DNA from: Bacillus sp. KH172YL63
Lineage (GTDB): Bacteria; Bacillota; Bacilli; Bacillales; Bacillaceae_B
NCBI RefSeq assembly: GCF_011398925.1
Contig: NZ_AP022842.1
Location: forward strand, 1,724,001 to 1,788,000
Direction: 5' to 3'
DNA: 64,000 nt
Numbering within the stretch: position 1 is the stretch's first letter; each line of letters opens with the position of its first letter. This document shows, piece after piece, positions 18,498 through 27,776 of this stretch. Made by a program: the position numbers and the translations under genes. The notes under the pieces are model-generated. The model did not search any database. It saw nothing but the letters and a program-made list of their open reading frames with translations, and was not told the origin of the DNA.

Positions 18498-19157
18498 ATG
18501 AAAGCAGCAATGATATTTGACATGGATGGAACAATTTTTCAAACGAACCGGATTCTTGAAAACGCATTACAAGATGCCTTTCAGTATCTGCGAGACCAAG
18601 GGATGTGGAAGGGGGCGGCGCCATTGGATGAATATAAAGAGATAATGGGTGTGCCCCTTCCCGTCGTCTGGGGCACACTGCTTCCCCATCACCCGGTGGA
18701 TGTGAGGAAGACGATGAACGAAATTTTTCACGAACGATTGATTGAAAATATATACAGAGGAAACGGTTCGCTGTATCCACACGCTGCTGACCTGTTTGAA
18801 TACTTATCACAAAGAGGATACCCAATTTATATTGCCAGTAATGGACAGCCCAAGTACTTAAAGGCAATCGTAGAGCATTACAGGCTGGGCAGATGGATAT
18901 CAGATTATTACAGCATCCAGAGTATTCAATCGGGGGATAAAGGTGAATTGATCCGGAGTATCAAGGAGGAACATCAACTGTCTTATGGAATGGTGATTGG
19001 TGATAGACTTTCAGATTTTATGGCGGCACACGCGAATCAGTTTCTTTCCGTCGGATGCGCATTTGATTTCTCCCAGGCACATGAATTAGCTGAAGCCGAT
19101 ATTGTTGTGGATGATTTGATTGAGGTCAAAAAGTTCTTGGAGAAAGTCAAGGAATGA
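18498..19157 (+). CDS. HAD superfamily phosphatase
   Basis: 219 residues with all four HAD motifs: D8-M-D10-G-T nucleophile, IASNGQ as motif II, the lysine in GDKGELI, and GDRLSDFMAA as motif IV. An alpha-helical cap lies between motifs I and II, as in the phosphoglycolate/beta-phosphoglucomutase-like group. The substrate is unknown. AAAGGAG precedes the ATG. The next gene's ribosome site overlaps its stop codon, so it is coupled to the NUDIX gene. Confidence 0.9.
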   Translation: MKAAMIFDMDGTIFQTNRILENALQDAFQYLRDQGMWKGAAPLDEYKEIMGVPLPVVWGTLLPHHPVDVRKTMNEIFHERLIENIYRGNGSLYPHAADLFEYLSQRGYPIYIASNGQPKYLKAIVEHYRLGRWISDYYSIQSIQSGDKGELIRSIKEEHQLSYGMVIGDRLSDFMAAHANQFLSVGCAFDFSQAHELAEADIVVDDLIEVKKFLEKVKE

Positions 19158-19171
19158 CAGGAGGGTTAGCG

Positions 19172-19798
19172 ATGGAAGACGAGAAGTTAAAAATATTTGA
19201 TGAAAACGGAAATGAGCGGGGTGCAGCAAGCAGGGCAGAAGTCCATCGCAAAGGATATTGGCATGAAACCTTCCACTGCTGGATTACCCATTTCGATGAG
19301 GCGGCAAAAGAAACCTATATTTATTTCCAATTGAGAAGTAAGGGCAAAAAGGATTATCCTGGCCTGCTTGATATCACAGCGGCAGGACACCTGCTGGCTT
19401 CAGAAACGATTGAAGACGGTGTCAGGGAGCTTCATGAAGAGTTGGGTCTAGACATTCCCTTTCATCTTCTGCAGCCACTTGGCAAGCTGAAGGGGGAACT
19501 TCATCAACCAGGCATGATCGACAGGGAAATCACCCATCTGTTCCTTTATTCAAAACCTGTCGATTATGGTGAATTTCATCTCCAATTGGAAGAAGTATCA
19601 GGCATCTTTCGGTCTACATTAAAAGATTTTAAGGACCTGCTCCTTGAAGTGATAGAGGAAATCTTCGTGGAAGGCTTTGAAATAAACGGGGAAGGGGAAA
19701 AGAAATTCCTCGGACGAAAAGTAGGGTTTCACCATTTCGTACCCCATGAAAAATCCTATTTGTTAGAAGTACATAAACGCATTTCCCAGTTTCTTTAA
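19172..19798 (+). CDS. NUDIX hydrolase
   Basis: 208 residues. The NUDIX helix is near residues 70-95: AAGHLLASETIEDGVRELHE (then ELGL), one residue shorter than the canonical G-x5-E-x7-REUxEExGU spacing but with the RE..EE metal-binding core. The N-terminal KIFDENGNERGAASRAEVHRKG resembles isopentenyl-diphosphate isomerase-like and YfcD-type NUDIX proteins. I chose ATG 19172 because AGGAGG lies 8 bases upstream. It is the second gene of a pair with the HAD phosphatase; both suggest nucleotide or metabolite house-cleaning (inference). Confidence 0.9.
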   Translation: MEDEKLKIFDENGNERGAASRAEVHRKGYWHETFHCWITHFDEAAKETYIYFQLRSKGKKDYPGLLDITAAGHLLASETIEDGVRELHEELGLDIPFHLLQPLGKLKGELHQPGMIDREITHLFLYSKPVDYGEFHLQLEEVSGIFRSTLKDFKDLLLEVIEEIFVEGFEINGEGEKKFLGRKVGFHHFVPHEKSYLLEVHKRISQFL

Positions 19799-19892
19799 GA
19801 AAGTGATTCTTCCTGCCCATGGTCATAGAGGAGTGAAAAAGGGTATGATATTCATTTAGTACATACCAATCGGTGGAAATAGGGGGACTCAA

Positions 19893-20519
19893 TTGAACGG
19901 CACAGCACATATGGCAATCGGAGCAGCAACAGGATTTACCGTGGCCAATTCATTCGGTTCAGATCCCGGCATCACAGCGACACTCGTCACGATCGGAGGG
20001 ATCTCTGCCCTTATGCCAGATATGGATATTGATGGGAAACTCAGCAACAAACTGACTTTCTCTTCCTCCATGATAAAGGCAGTGGCGCAGATCATCGGGT
20101 TTCTTATGATGGTGTACAGCTATCTTGAGGGCTTTGGAAGGGAACGATGGCTCGGCATTGGATATGGTGCCGGCATGATGATCCTTTCAGCATTCATTAC
20201 ACAAAGAAGGATGCTGACAATCACAGGTATTGGAGTGACCGCCTGCGGATGGCAGTTGGATGAAACCTGGTTATGGTTGATCGGACTATTCATCTTCATC
20301 GCTTCCTTCGTTTCTCACAGAAGCTATACCCACTCGATCCTTGGTATCCTTTATTACGGAATTGTGGCCCATTACTTAGAGGCTTCCCTCATGATAGACG
20401 GTGTATTTGAGGCGTGTGTGACAGGGTACGCAAGTCATTTGATAGGGGATATGAAATTCCTTCCCTTCAATAAAAGGGGCATCAAGCTTTTCCTTCCGTT
20501 GTCTACGAAAGAACTGTAA
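19893..20519 (+). CDS. Metal-dependent hydrolase-like membrane protein (YdjM family)
   Basis: 208 residues, TTG start with AGGGGGAC upstream. Four to five membrane helices plus conserved histidine and aspartate motifs: MNGTAHMAIG, ALMPDMDI, the central HRSYTHSILG and YASHLIGDMK. These define the YdjM/DUF457 family of inner membrane proteins annotated as metal-dependent hydrolases. Family members in enterobacteria are LexA-regulated; no such box is evident here. The true activity is not established. It is a single gene followed by the trpS leader. Confidence 0.88.
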   Translation: MNGTAHMAIGAATGFTVANSFGSDPGITATLVTIGGISALMPDMDIDGKLSNKLTFSSSMIKAVAQIIGFLMMVYSYLEGFGRERWLGIGYGAGMMILSAFITQRRMLTITGIGVTACGWQLDETWLWLIGLFIFIASFVSHRSYTHSILGILYYGIVAHYLEASLMIDGVFEACVTGYASHLIGDMKFLPFNKRGIKLFLPLSTKEL

Positions 20520-20536
20520 AAATAAGCAATTGCCTA

Positions 20537-20565
20537 TTGACCATTATTTTCCCATACATTAAAAT
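20537..20565 (+). promoter_or_regulatory. Sigma-A promoter of trpS
   Basis: TTGACC (20537-20542), 17-base spacer, TAAAAT (20560-20565), placed just before the T-box leader. Confidence 0.75.
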
Positions 20566-20569
20566 AATG

Positions 20570-20857
20570 GAAACAGTTGTATATGGATATGCAATGATGA
20601 AGAGAAGTAACCGGTCGGAATACTGAAGAGAGCTGATGGCAGGTGGGAATCAGTGTAGGAAACCCGGTGAATGGACTTCTGAGCATCCATGCCGAACATA
20701 AGTAGGCTTTGGCGGATCCGGCCCACCGATAAAAGGGCAAGTGTATCGGAGTTGAACTCCAGTACATGACAAGTGCGTTTGCGAAATTGCAAACGAATGA
20801 AGGTGGCACCACGGGTTTCTCGTCCTTTTTATAAGGACGGGGAGCCCTTTTTGTGTT
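20570..20857 (+). promoter_or_regulatory. Tryptophan T-box leader with terminator
   Basis: A classical T-box riboswitch: stem I with the specifier loop GAATGGAC, in which TGG at 20672-20674 is the Trp codon, and the T-box AGGTGGCACCACG near 20801-20813. The terminator is GGGTTTCTCGTCC/GGACGGGGAGCCC followed by T. The T-box base C after TGG would pair with a G discriminator, as expected for tRNA-Trp. Uncharged tRNA-Trp should stabilise the antiterminator and turn on trpS. Confidence 0.95.
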
Positions 20858-20886
20858 CCTGAAAACATAAAGAGAGGGGAATCGCT

Positions 20887-21879
20887 ATGAAAAAACAAGT
20901 ACTGACCGGCATCAAGCCAACCGGACGCATTCACCTGGGAAATTACATCGGCGCCATCAAACCCGCCATGAAGCTTGCAGATTACGAGACCTATGAAACA
21001 GCTTATTTCGTAGCCGATTATCACGGTCTTACAAAGATACATGACCGGGATGAAATGAAGGATCTTTCCTACGGTGTGGCAGCTGCATGGTTGGCACTCG
21101 GCCTGGATCCAGAAAGGTCGATCTTTTACAGGCAATCGGATATTCCGGAAATCTTCGAGTTAAGCTGGATACTTGCATGTTTTGCTCCGAAAGGATTATT
21201 GAACCGTGCCCATGCCTACAAATCGATCGTGGAAGAAAATGCCGTTGCCGGCCGGGAGTCCGATCATGGAGTGAATATGGGGGTGTTCACGTATCCGATC
21301 CTGATGGCCGCAGACATCCTCCTCTTTCAAACAGAATTGGTCCCGGTGGGAAAAGATCAGGTCCAGCACGTGGAAATTGCACGGGACATCGCTGAGAATT
21401 TCAATAAAGTCTACGGGGAAACATTCACTCTGCCAGAGTATGTCATAGAAGAAGATACGGCTGTCATACCAGGATTGGACGGCCGGAAAATGAGCAAAAG
21501 CTATAATAATACGATACCTCTATTTGAGGAACCGAAAAAGCTGAAGAAATTAATCAATAAAATCAAAACAGATTCTTCATTGCCTGAAGAACCGAAAGAT
21601 CCTGACACATCGATCATTTTTTCCTTATATAAAGAATTTTCAACTCCTGAACAAGCGGCTGTCATGAAGGAAAAGTATCATTCAGGAATCGGATGGGGTG
21701 AAGCCAAATCAGAGCTGTTTCAAGTGATGGATTCCTACTTAGAGAAACCAAGGTCCAGATATAACGAATTGATGGCCAATCCGCACGAAATCGACCGGAT
21801 TTTACAAAGAGGAGCGGAACGGGCGAGGGAAAAGATCACTCCATTCATGAAGGAAATCAGAGAAAGAATTGGCATGTGA
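20887..21879 (+). CDS. trpS: Tryptophanyl-tRNA synthetase
   Basis: 330 residues, the normal Bacillus length. It charges tRNA-Trp with tryptophan in the cytosol. The class I signatures are clear: TGRIHLGN at residues 12-19 (HIGH-type) and GRKMSKS near residue 200. AGAGAGGGG lies before the ATG. It is transcribed alone under its own T-box and ends at a bidirectional hairpin shared with the dehydrogenase gene on the other strand. Confidence 0.98.
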   Translation: MKKQVLTGIKPTGRIHLGNYIGAIKPAMKLADYETYETAYFVADYHGLTKIHDRDEMKDLSYGVAAAWLALGLDPERSIFYRQSDIPEIFELSWILACFAPKGLLNRAHAYKSIVEENAVAGRESDHGVNMGVFTYPILMAADILLFQTELVPVGKDQVQHVEIARDIAENFNKVYGETFTLPEYVIEEDTAVIPGLDGRKMSKSYNNTIPLFEEPKKLKKLINKIKTDSSLPEEPKDPDTSIIFSLYKEFSTPEQAAVMKEKYHSGIGWGEAKSELFQVMDSYLEKPRSRYNELMANPHEIDRILQRGAERAREKITPFMKEIRERIGM

Positions 21880-21884
21880 TCAGG

Positions 21885-21919
21885 AAAGAGCCGCATCCGG
21901 GGAAAGATGCGGCTCTTTA
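21885..21919. terminator. Bidirectional terminator
   Basis: AAAGAGCCGCATC pairs with GATGCGGCTCTTT around a short loop, between convergent trpS and the zinc alcohol dehydrogenase. Confidence 0.9.
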
Positions 21920-21920
21920 T

Positions 21921-23060
21921 TTATGGTTTAAGAATGACTTTGATATTTCCATCCGCTTTCTTATCAAAAATATCATATCCTTTTGCGGCATCTTCCAGCG
22001 GCAGGACATGGGTGATGATGTCTGTAGGATCAAATTCATTGTTCTCGATCATATCATATAGTTTGGGCATCAGGTGGATGACAGGTGCCTGTCCCATTTT
22101 CAAAGAAACATTTCGGCTGAAGAAATCTCCCAATGGGAAGCGGTTGGCTTCCGTTGCATACACGCCGGTCAACTGAACAGTCCCAAATTTACGGACGGCT
22201 TGTGAAGCGGTTTTAATCGGGCTGATTGTCCCGAACTGATTATCGAACTCAGAACCGAATGTTTCATTTGGCTGGACGGTTCCATCCATCCCTACACAAT
22301 CAATCACAACATCAGCACCGCCCTTTGTATCTTCATGTAAAAGGGAGCCGATATCTTCATAGTTTTTGAAATTATAGATGTCCACTTGATTGGTCCGTTT
22401 CGCATGATCAAGACGGTGATCGACCTGGTCGACAGCGATGACCCTTTCGGCACCTTTCAATTTAGCGAATTTCTGTGCCATCAATCCAATCGGCCCACTC
22501 CCAAGTACGATGACCGTATCTCCTTTTTTGACGCCACTGTGCTCTACACTCCAAAAGGCGGTAGGGATGACATCTGACAGAAACAGGACGCTTTCATCTT
22601 CCAACTGACTTGATTCAGGGACTTTGAATGATGTGAAATCGGCATAAGGAACGCGTAAGTACTGAGCCTGACCTCCGGGATATCCCCCGTTCATTTCAGT
22701 GAAACCGAACAGACCCCCTACCTCACCATGAGGGTTGGACTCATCGCATTGACTCTCCATCTGGTTCTCGCAGAAAAAGCAGCTTCCACAGCCAATGTTG
22801 AAAGGGATAACGACGCGGTCTCCTTTTTTCAGTGTTTTTACGTCAGGTCCGACCTCTTCTACGATTCCCATCGGTTCATGACCAACCACGTAATCCTTCT
22901 CAGGCTCGATCCCTCCTTTATAAAGATGAAGATCAGAACCACATATGCCACTAGCCGTAATTCTCACAATCATATCTGTTCGTTCTTGAATGGCAGGGTC
23001 CTCTACTTCTTTCACGACCATTTTTTCTTTTCCTTGAAATGTAACACCTTTCACCTTCAT
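21921..23060 (-). CDS. Zinc-dependent alcohol dehydrogenase, formaldehyde-dehydrogenase-like
   Basis: 379 residues of the medium-chain dehydrogenase family. The catalytic zinc site is GICGSDLH...GHEPMG; the structural zinc site has the four cysteines CGSCFFCENQMESQC; the NAD-binding motif is VLGSGPIGLMA near residue 190. The long insertion after DCVGMDG (PNETFGSEFDNQ...) is typical of glutathione-independent formaldehyde dehydrogenase-like proteins. I chose the ATG at 23060 because AGGAGTG sits just upstream; a start four codons earlier overlaps that site. The 340 bases upstream hold no gene. Confidence 0.9.
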   Translation of the reverse strand: MKVKGVTFQGKEKMVVKEVEDPAIQERTDMIVRITASGICGSDLHLYKGGIEPEKDYVVGHEPMGIVEEVGPDVKTLKKGDRVVIPFNIGCGSCFFCENQMESQCDESNPHGEVGGLFGFTEMNGGYPGGQAQYLRVPYADFTSFKVPESSQLEDESVLFLSDVIPTAFWSVEHSGVKKGDTVIVLGSGPIGLMAQKFAKLKGAERVIAVDQVDHRLDHAKRTNQVDIYNFKNYEDIGSLLHEDTKGGADVVIDCVGMDGTVQPNETFGSEFDNQFGTISPIKTASQAVRKFGTVQLTGVYATEANRFPLGDFFSRNVSLKMGQAPVIHLMPKLYDMIENNEFDPTDIITHVLPLEDAAKGYDIFDKKADGNIKVILKP

Positions 23061-23349
23061 CACTCCTGTCAATTTTGTAAGATTCTTCTATGTGTATACA
23101 CCATTTCCATGGGACGTAAACCAACGAATGTTTTAAACCTTAGGGGATCACATCCTTGGTGTTCAATAAACGTTGCTAACCAGCAGTGTGAAAAAGCATA
23201 AGTATGGAATGAATTACCAAATGCATGGTGTGGAAGATTCAATGAGAACATTCCACATTGATCTAAAGTTTGTTCTGTTAAATGACCGGTTGTGAGTCAT
23301 AGCGAATAAAAAGTAATTGCGTTTCTTTTTTAAAAATTCTCACTTTTCA

Positions 23350-23378
23350 TTGACAGCCATGCTTACTTGTTATAAAGT
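23350..23378 (+). promoter_or_regulatory. Probable promoter of the metI operon
   Basis: TTGACA at 23350-23355, followed after 15 bases by TATAAA (23371-23376) or after 17 bases by TAAAGT, about 35 bases upstream of the SAM riboswitch. Confidence 0.6.
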
Positions 23379-23411
23379 ATGAGAAAGTTAAACTTCACAC
23401 AATCAAATAAT

Positions 23412-23570
23412 TTCTTATCTAGAGAGGTAGAGGGACTGGCCCGACGACACCTCAGCAACCAGCCGCAGTTACAGGTATGGTGCTAATTCCAGCAAGTTGA
23501 TGTCAACTTGGACGATAAGAGGGAGAAAGAATAGACAAAACCTTCTTATTTTATAAGAAGGTTTTTTGTT
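23412..23570 (+). promoter_or_regulatory. SAM-I (S-box) riboswitch and terminator
   Basis: All the S-box landmarks are present in order: the P1 strand TTCTTATCTAGAGAGGTAGA, GGGACTGGCCCGACGA, ACCTCAGCAACCAG, GGTATGGTGCTAATTCCAGC and the closing GACGATAAGAGGGAG. A terminator AAAACCTTCTTAT/ATAAGAAGGTTTTTT follows at about 23537-23570. High SAM should end transcription before metI. This leader controls the four-gene methionine operon. Confidence 0.97.
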
Positions 23571-23613
23571 TTTTCCCTTTTCGATTTCAGTGGAAGAAAA
23601 GGAGAGAATGAAC

Positions 23614-24735
23614 GTGAGTAAACATATTGAAACGTTGCTTGTTCAAGCGGGTAACCGGAAGGACCCTGCTACGGGAGCGGTGAGTCCGCCCATTCATTTA
23701 TCGACCGCTTATGAACATAAGGGAATCGGGCAATCGACCGGTTATGATTATTCAAGAACAGGGAATCCGACGAGAGCCACGTTAGAGGATGTGTTGGCCG
23801 GACTGGAAGAAGGTTATGGTGGATTTGCCTTCAGTTCAGGGATGGCAGCGATTCAGGCCGTTTTGTGCCTTTTCTCTTCAGGGGACGAACTGGTTGTCTC
23901 GAAAGATCTCTATGGCGGCAGTTACCGTTTATTTACTCAATATGAGAAGCAGTATGATATGATCTTTCATTTTGTAGATACAAGTGATATTGCAGCCATC
24001 ACCAATAAAGTGAACGGAAGGACGAGGGCGATTTTTCTTGAAACGCCTACCAACCCGTTGATGAATGAAGCTGATATTTCGGAAGTTGCACACTTTGCGC
24101 AGGATAATGGGTTACTTCTGATCGTAGACAATACGTTTTATACTCCGGTTCTGCAGAAGCCATTAACAGATGGGGCAGATATAGTGGTCCACAGCGCCAC
24201 CAAGTATCTGGGCGGACATAATGATGTATTGGCGGGGGCAGTGATCGTACAGTCCAGGGAGCTCGCTGAAAAAATCTATACGATCCAAAATTCAATCGGA
24301 TCGGTGTTGGCACCCTTTGATTGTTGGCTGTTACTGAGGGGGATGAAAACACTCAGCCTCAGAATGCGCCAACATGAGGAAAATGCCCGTGCACTTGCCC
24401 GCTATCTTGAAGAACACCGGTGTGTAACGGACGTACTGTATCCGGGAAGGGGAGGCATGCTTTCTTTCCGCCTTGAAAAAGAAGAATGGGTCTCCCCGTT
24501 CCTTCAAAGGTTAAAGGTCATTACGTTTGCAGAAAGTCTCGGCGGCGTGGAAAGTTTCATCACCTATCCAGCCACCCAGACGCATGCGGATATTCCGGAA
24601 GACGAACGAAACAAATTGGGCATTTGTAACCGGCTGTTAAGATTTTCAGTAGGAATCGAGCATATCGACGACTTAATCGAGGATTTGGAGAATGTTTTTC
24701 ATCAATTGGAAAAAGAGGTGCATACGTATGAGTAA
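23614..24735 (+). CDS. metI: Cystathionine gamma-synthase / O-acetylhomoserine thiolyase
   Basis: 373 residues, the same length as Bacillus subtilis MetI. This PLP enzyme joins an acylated homoserine with cysteine (or sulfide). The PLP lysine is in SATKYLGGHNDVLAG, and the YSRTGNPT and GMAAIQA stretches are family hallmarks. GTG 23614 is preferred because GGAG at 23601-23604 is 9 bases away; an ATG at 23608 is too close. It is first in the S-box operon and overlaps metC by 8 bases. Confidence 0.95.
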   Translation: MSKHIETLLVQAGNRKDPATGAVSPPIHLSTAYEHKGIGQSTGYDYSRTGNPTRATLEDVLAGLEEGYGGFAFSSGMAAIQAVLCLFSSGDELVVSKDLYGGSYRLFTQYEKQYDMIFHFVDTSDIAAITNKVNGRTRAIFLETPTNPLMNEADISEVAHFAQDNGLLLIVDNTFYTPVLQKPLTDGADIVVHSATKYLGGHNDVLAGAVIVQSRELAEKIYTIQNSIGSVLAPFDCWLLLRGMKTLSLRMRQHEENARALARYLEEHRCVTDVLYPGRGGMLSFRLEKEEWVSPFLQRLKVITFAESLGGVESFITYPATQTHADIPEDERNKLGICNRLLRFSVGIEHIDDLIEDLENVFHQLEKEVHTYE

Positions 24736-25912
24736 AAAACCATTTTCAATTCAGACGTCACTCATCCATTCCCACGGTATCCATAAAGAAACAGGGGCAG
24801 TTTCAACACCGTTACATCATGCCACCACATTTCATCAACAGGATTTTGATCAGTACGGCAAGTACGACTACAGCCGATCAGGAAACCCGACAAGGGAAAC
24901 AGTGGAAGAAACCATCGCTGAGCTTGAAGGTGGCGTGAGGGGCTTTGCCTTTTCATCGGGAATGGCGGCCATCTCAACAAGCTTTTTATTATTATCGAGC
25001 GGTGATCATGTGCTTGTATCTGAAGAAGTTTATGGAGGAACTTATCGCATGATCACAGAAGTCCTGACCAAATTCGGCATAGACTATTCGTTCGTAAACA
25101 TGAAAGATCTTCATGAAGTCGCCTGTTCAATCAAAGAAAACACAAAAGTGATTTATATGGAGACACCATCGAATCCACTCCTGAACATCACGGATATACA
25201 AGGGGTAGTGAAGCTGGCAAGGGCGAATGGATGTATGACATTCCTGGATAACACATTCATGACGCCCCTTCTTCAAAGGCCGATCTCCCTGGGTGTGGAT
25301 GTTGTGCTGCACAGTGCAACAAAATTCCTTGCCGGACATAGCGACGTTCTGGCGGGCCTTGCTGTGACGGGAAGTGAAGAAATTGCAGAGAAGCTTTCCT
25401 TCCTGCAAAATTCATTTGGTGCCGTATTGGGTGCACAGGACTGCTGGCTTTTGTTGAGAGGTTTGAAAACACTTCATGTACGATTGAAGGAATCGTCAGA
25501 ATCGGCTTATAAGATCGCTACGTTTCTGGAGAAAAGAAAAGAAGTCGAGGAAGTCTACTATCCAGGTTTGAGCTATCATCCTGGACGGGAGATTCAGATT
25601 CGCCAATCAGAAGGTCCGGGAGCGGTGCTTTCGTTTAAGTTAAAGGGAGAAGAAGAGGTAAAAAGATTCATAGAGAATATCAATATACCTGTTTTTGCAG
25701 TAAGCCTCGGGGCGGTCGAATCGATCCTTTCCTACCCTAGCAGGATGTCCCACGCCTCTATGCCGAAAGCAGAAAGGGAAAGGCGGGGAATCACCGATGG
25801 ATTATTGAGGCTCTCGGTAGGGCTTGAGAACGCCGAGGAGCTTATAAAAGACCTTGAACAGGGGCTGGACAGTTTAAATAGAAATAAAGGAAACAGCGTC
25901 ATTAATTTATAG
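24728..25912 (+). CDS. metC: Cystathionine beta-lyase
   Basis: 394 residues. A second Cys/Met-metabolism PLP enzyme, which splits cystathionine to homocysteine, pyruvate and ammonia. The PLP lysine is in [26 protein letters not shown] and [17 protein letters not shown] are conserved. It resembles the neighbouring MetI along its whole length, as expected for paralogues. ATG 24728 follows AAGAGGTG inside the end of metI, so the two are translationally coupled. It feeds homocysteine to the two downstream methyltransferases. Confidence 0.95.
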   Translation: MSKKPFSIQTSLIHSHGIHKETGAVSTPLHHATTFHQQDFDQYGKYDYSRSGNPTRETVEETIAELEGGVRGFAFSSGMAAISTSFLLLSSGDHVLVSEEVYGGTYRMITEVLTKFGIDYSFVNMKDLHEVACSIKENTKVIYMETPSNPLLNITDIQGVVKLARANGCMTFLDNTFMTPLLQRPISLGVDVVLHSATKFLAGHSDVLAGLAVTGSEEIAEKLSFLQNSFGAVLGAQDCWLLLRGLKTLHVRLKESSESAYKIATFLEKRKEVEEVYYPGLSYHPGREIQIRQSEGPGAVLSFKLKGEEEVKRFIENINIPVFAVSLGAVESILSYPSRMSHASMPKAERERRGITDGLLRLSVGLENAEELIKDLEQGLDSLNRNKGNSVINL

Positions 25913-25925
25913 AGAAGGAGGGAAT

Positions 25926-27776
25926 GTGTTGAAACCGTTACTGGATGCACTGAAAGAAAAGATACTGATCGCAGACGGGGCGATCGGGACCCTGCTGTAC
26001 TCATACGGAGTGGACCGATGCTTTGAAGAGTTGAATCTGTCTCATCCGAATGAAGTGGTAAAGGTTCACAGGGAATATATCGAAGCTGGAGCCGATATCA
26101 TTCAAACGAATACGTACGGAGCGAACTATCAGAAGCTGTCAAGGTACGGCCTTGAGGACTCTGTGAAGGAAATAAACACTGCGGCGGTCCGTCTTGCCAG
26201 AAAAGCAGCAGGTCAGGACACATACGTTCTTGGCACCGTCGGCGGGATCCGGGGGATCAAGCAAAATGTCCCCTTGGAGGAAATCAAAAGAAGCTTTCGG
26301 GAACAGCTTTATTGTTTATTATTGGAGGGCGTCGACGGGCTCTTGCTTGAAACGTATTATGACTTTGAAGAATTGACAACTGTATTGAAAATTGCCAAAC
26401 GTGAAGCAGACATCCCTGTGGTTGCACAAGTTTCCCTTCATGAAACCGGTGTGCTGCAAAATGGCATGGAGGTAGGGGAAGCGCTGAAGCAGCTGGAGTT
26501 ACTCGGAGCGGATGTCGCAGGAATAAACTGCCGAATGGGACCGTTTCATATGGTCAACTCACTGGAAGAGGTCCCATTACCGAAAACAGCTTTCTTATCG
26601 GTTTATCCGAATGCAAGTCTCCCGAACTATGAAGAAGGCCGCTTCTATTATTCTGCTGAACCGGGGTATTTCGGGGATATCAGTAATGAACTGAGGCTGC
26701 AGGGGGCAAGGATCATCGGCGGCTGTTGCGGTACAACACCCGACCATATCCGGTCTGTTGCCGAAAAATTAAAGAGCAGGGAACCGGTGACTGAAAAAGT
26801 GGTGAAAAGAAAAAAAGCCGTGGAAATTTCTTCACCAGCAATCAGGGGGAAACTGCTTCATGAACAAGTGAAGGAAAAGAAAACAATCATTGTGGAACTC
26901 GATCCGCCGAAACATCTCGATACCACATTGTTTTTTCAAGGGGCGAAGGCTTTGAAGGAGGCAGGAATCGATGCGTTGACCCTTGCTGATAATCCGCTTG
27001 CCTCACCTCGTATCAGCAATGATGCCATTGGGAATCTGATCCACTCGAAATATGACCTTACCCCGCTCGTTCATATTACGTGCCGGGACCGGAACTTGAT
27101 CGGACTTCAATCCCACCTGATGGGGCTTCATACGCTTGGCATCCATAACATACTCGCAATCACCGGTGACCCTGCAAAGATCGGGGATTTTCCGGGAGCG
27201 GCTTCAGTGTATGATTTATCTTCCCTTGAACTCATAGAGTTGATTAAACAGAATAATGAAGGTTTATCTTTTTCGGGTAAATCATTAAGGGAGAAAACAA
27301 GATTCTCGGTGGGGGCTGCATTCAATCCGAATTTCCGACATCTGGACGCTTCTGTTAAAAGACTGGAAAAGAAAAAGAAGGCCGGTGCAGATTATTTCAT
27401 TTCTCAGCCGGTCTTTGGAAGGAATCAGCTGATGCAAATTCACGAAGCTACGAAGCATCTGGACATTCCCATCTTCATCGGGATCATGCCTCTGATCAGT
27501 TCTAGAAATGCCGAGTTTCTTCATCATGAAGTACCGGGCATCAACGTTCCTGAAGAAACAAGGAGAAGAATGAAAGAAGCGGGTGCTGATCCTGTCATAA
27601 CAAGGTCGGTCGGAATGGAAATGGCCAAAGACCTGCTTGAAACAGCACTTGAATTATTCAACGGGATTTATCTTATCACACCATTTGTAAGATACGACAT
27701 GAGTATCGAATTGATCCAGCATATCCAACAACTCAATGCAGAAAGAGAGGTTCCCTATGGCCATCACATTATTTGA
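25926..27776 (+). CDS. yitJ: Bifunctional homocysteine S-methyltransferase / methylenetetrahydrofolate reductase
   Basis: 616 residues. The N-terminal domain (about 1-290) is a homocysteine-binding methyltransferase barrel with the zinc cysteines in GINCRMGP and GGCCGTTP. The C-terminal domain (about 315-600) is a MetF-like reductase barrel ([12 protein letters not shown]..., [14 protein letters not shown]). It makes 5-methyl-THF and can donate methyl groups. The GTG start follows GAAGGAGGG. It lies 13 bases after metC and overlaps metH by 20 bases, which couples methyl donor supply to the MetH reaction. Confidence 0.95.
   Translation: MLKPLLDALKEKILIADGAIGTLLYSYGVDRCFEELNLSHPNEVVKVHREYIEAGADIIQTNTYGANYQKLSRYGLEDSVKEINTAAVRLARKAAGQDTYVLGTVGGIRGIKQNVPLEEIKRSFREQLYCLLLEGVDGLLLETYYDFEELTTVLKIAKREADIPVVAQVSLHETGVLQNGMEVGEALKQLELLGADVAGINCRMGPFHMVNSLEEVPLPKTAFLSVYPNASLPNYEEGRFYYSAEPGYFGDISNELRLQGARIIGGCCGTTPDHIRSVAEKLKSREPVTEKVVKRKKAVEISSPAIRGKLLHEQVKEKKTIIVELDPPKHLDTTLFFQGAKALKEAGIDALTLADNPLASPRISNDAIGNLIHSKYDLTPLVHITCRDRNLIGLQSHLMGLHTLGIHNILAITGDPAKIGDFPGAASVYDLSSLELIELIKQNNEGLSFSGKSLREKTRFSVGAAFNPNFRHLDASVKRLEKKKKAGADYFISQPVFGRNQLMQIHEATKHLDIPIFIGIMPLISSRNAEFLHHEVPGINVPEETRRRMKEAGADPVITRSVGMEMAKDLLETALELFNGIYLITPFVRYDMSIELIQHIQQLNAEREVPYGHHII

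Noticed and set aside
20560..20860. Minus-strand frames across the trpS leader
   Set aside because: The region is fully explained as a T-box riboswitch on the plus strand.
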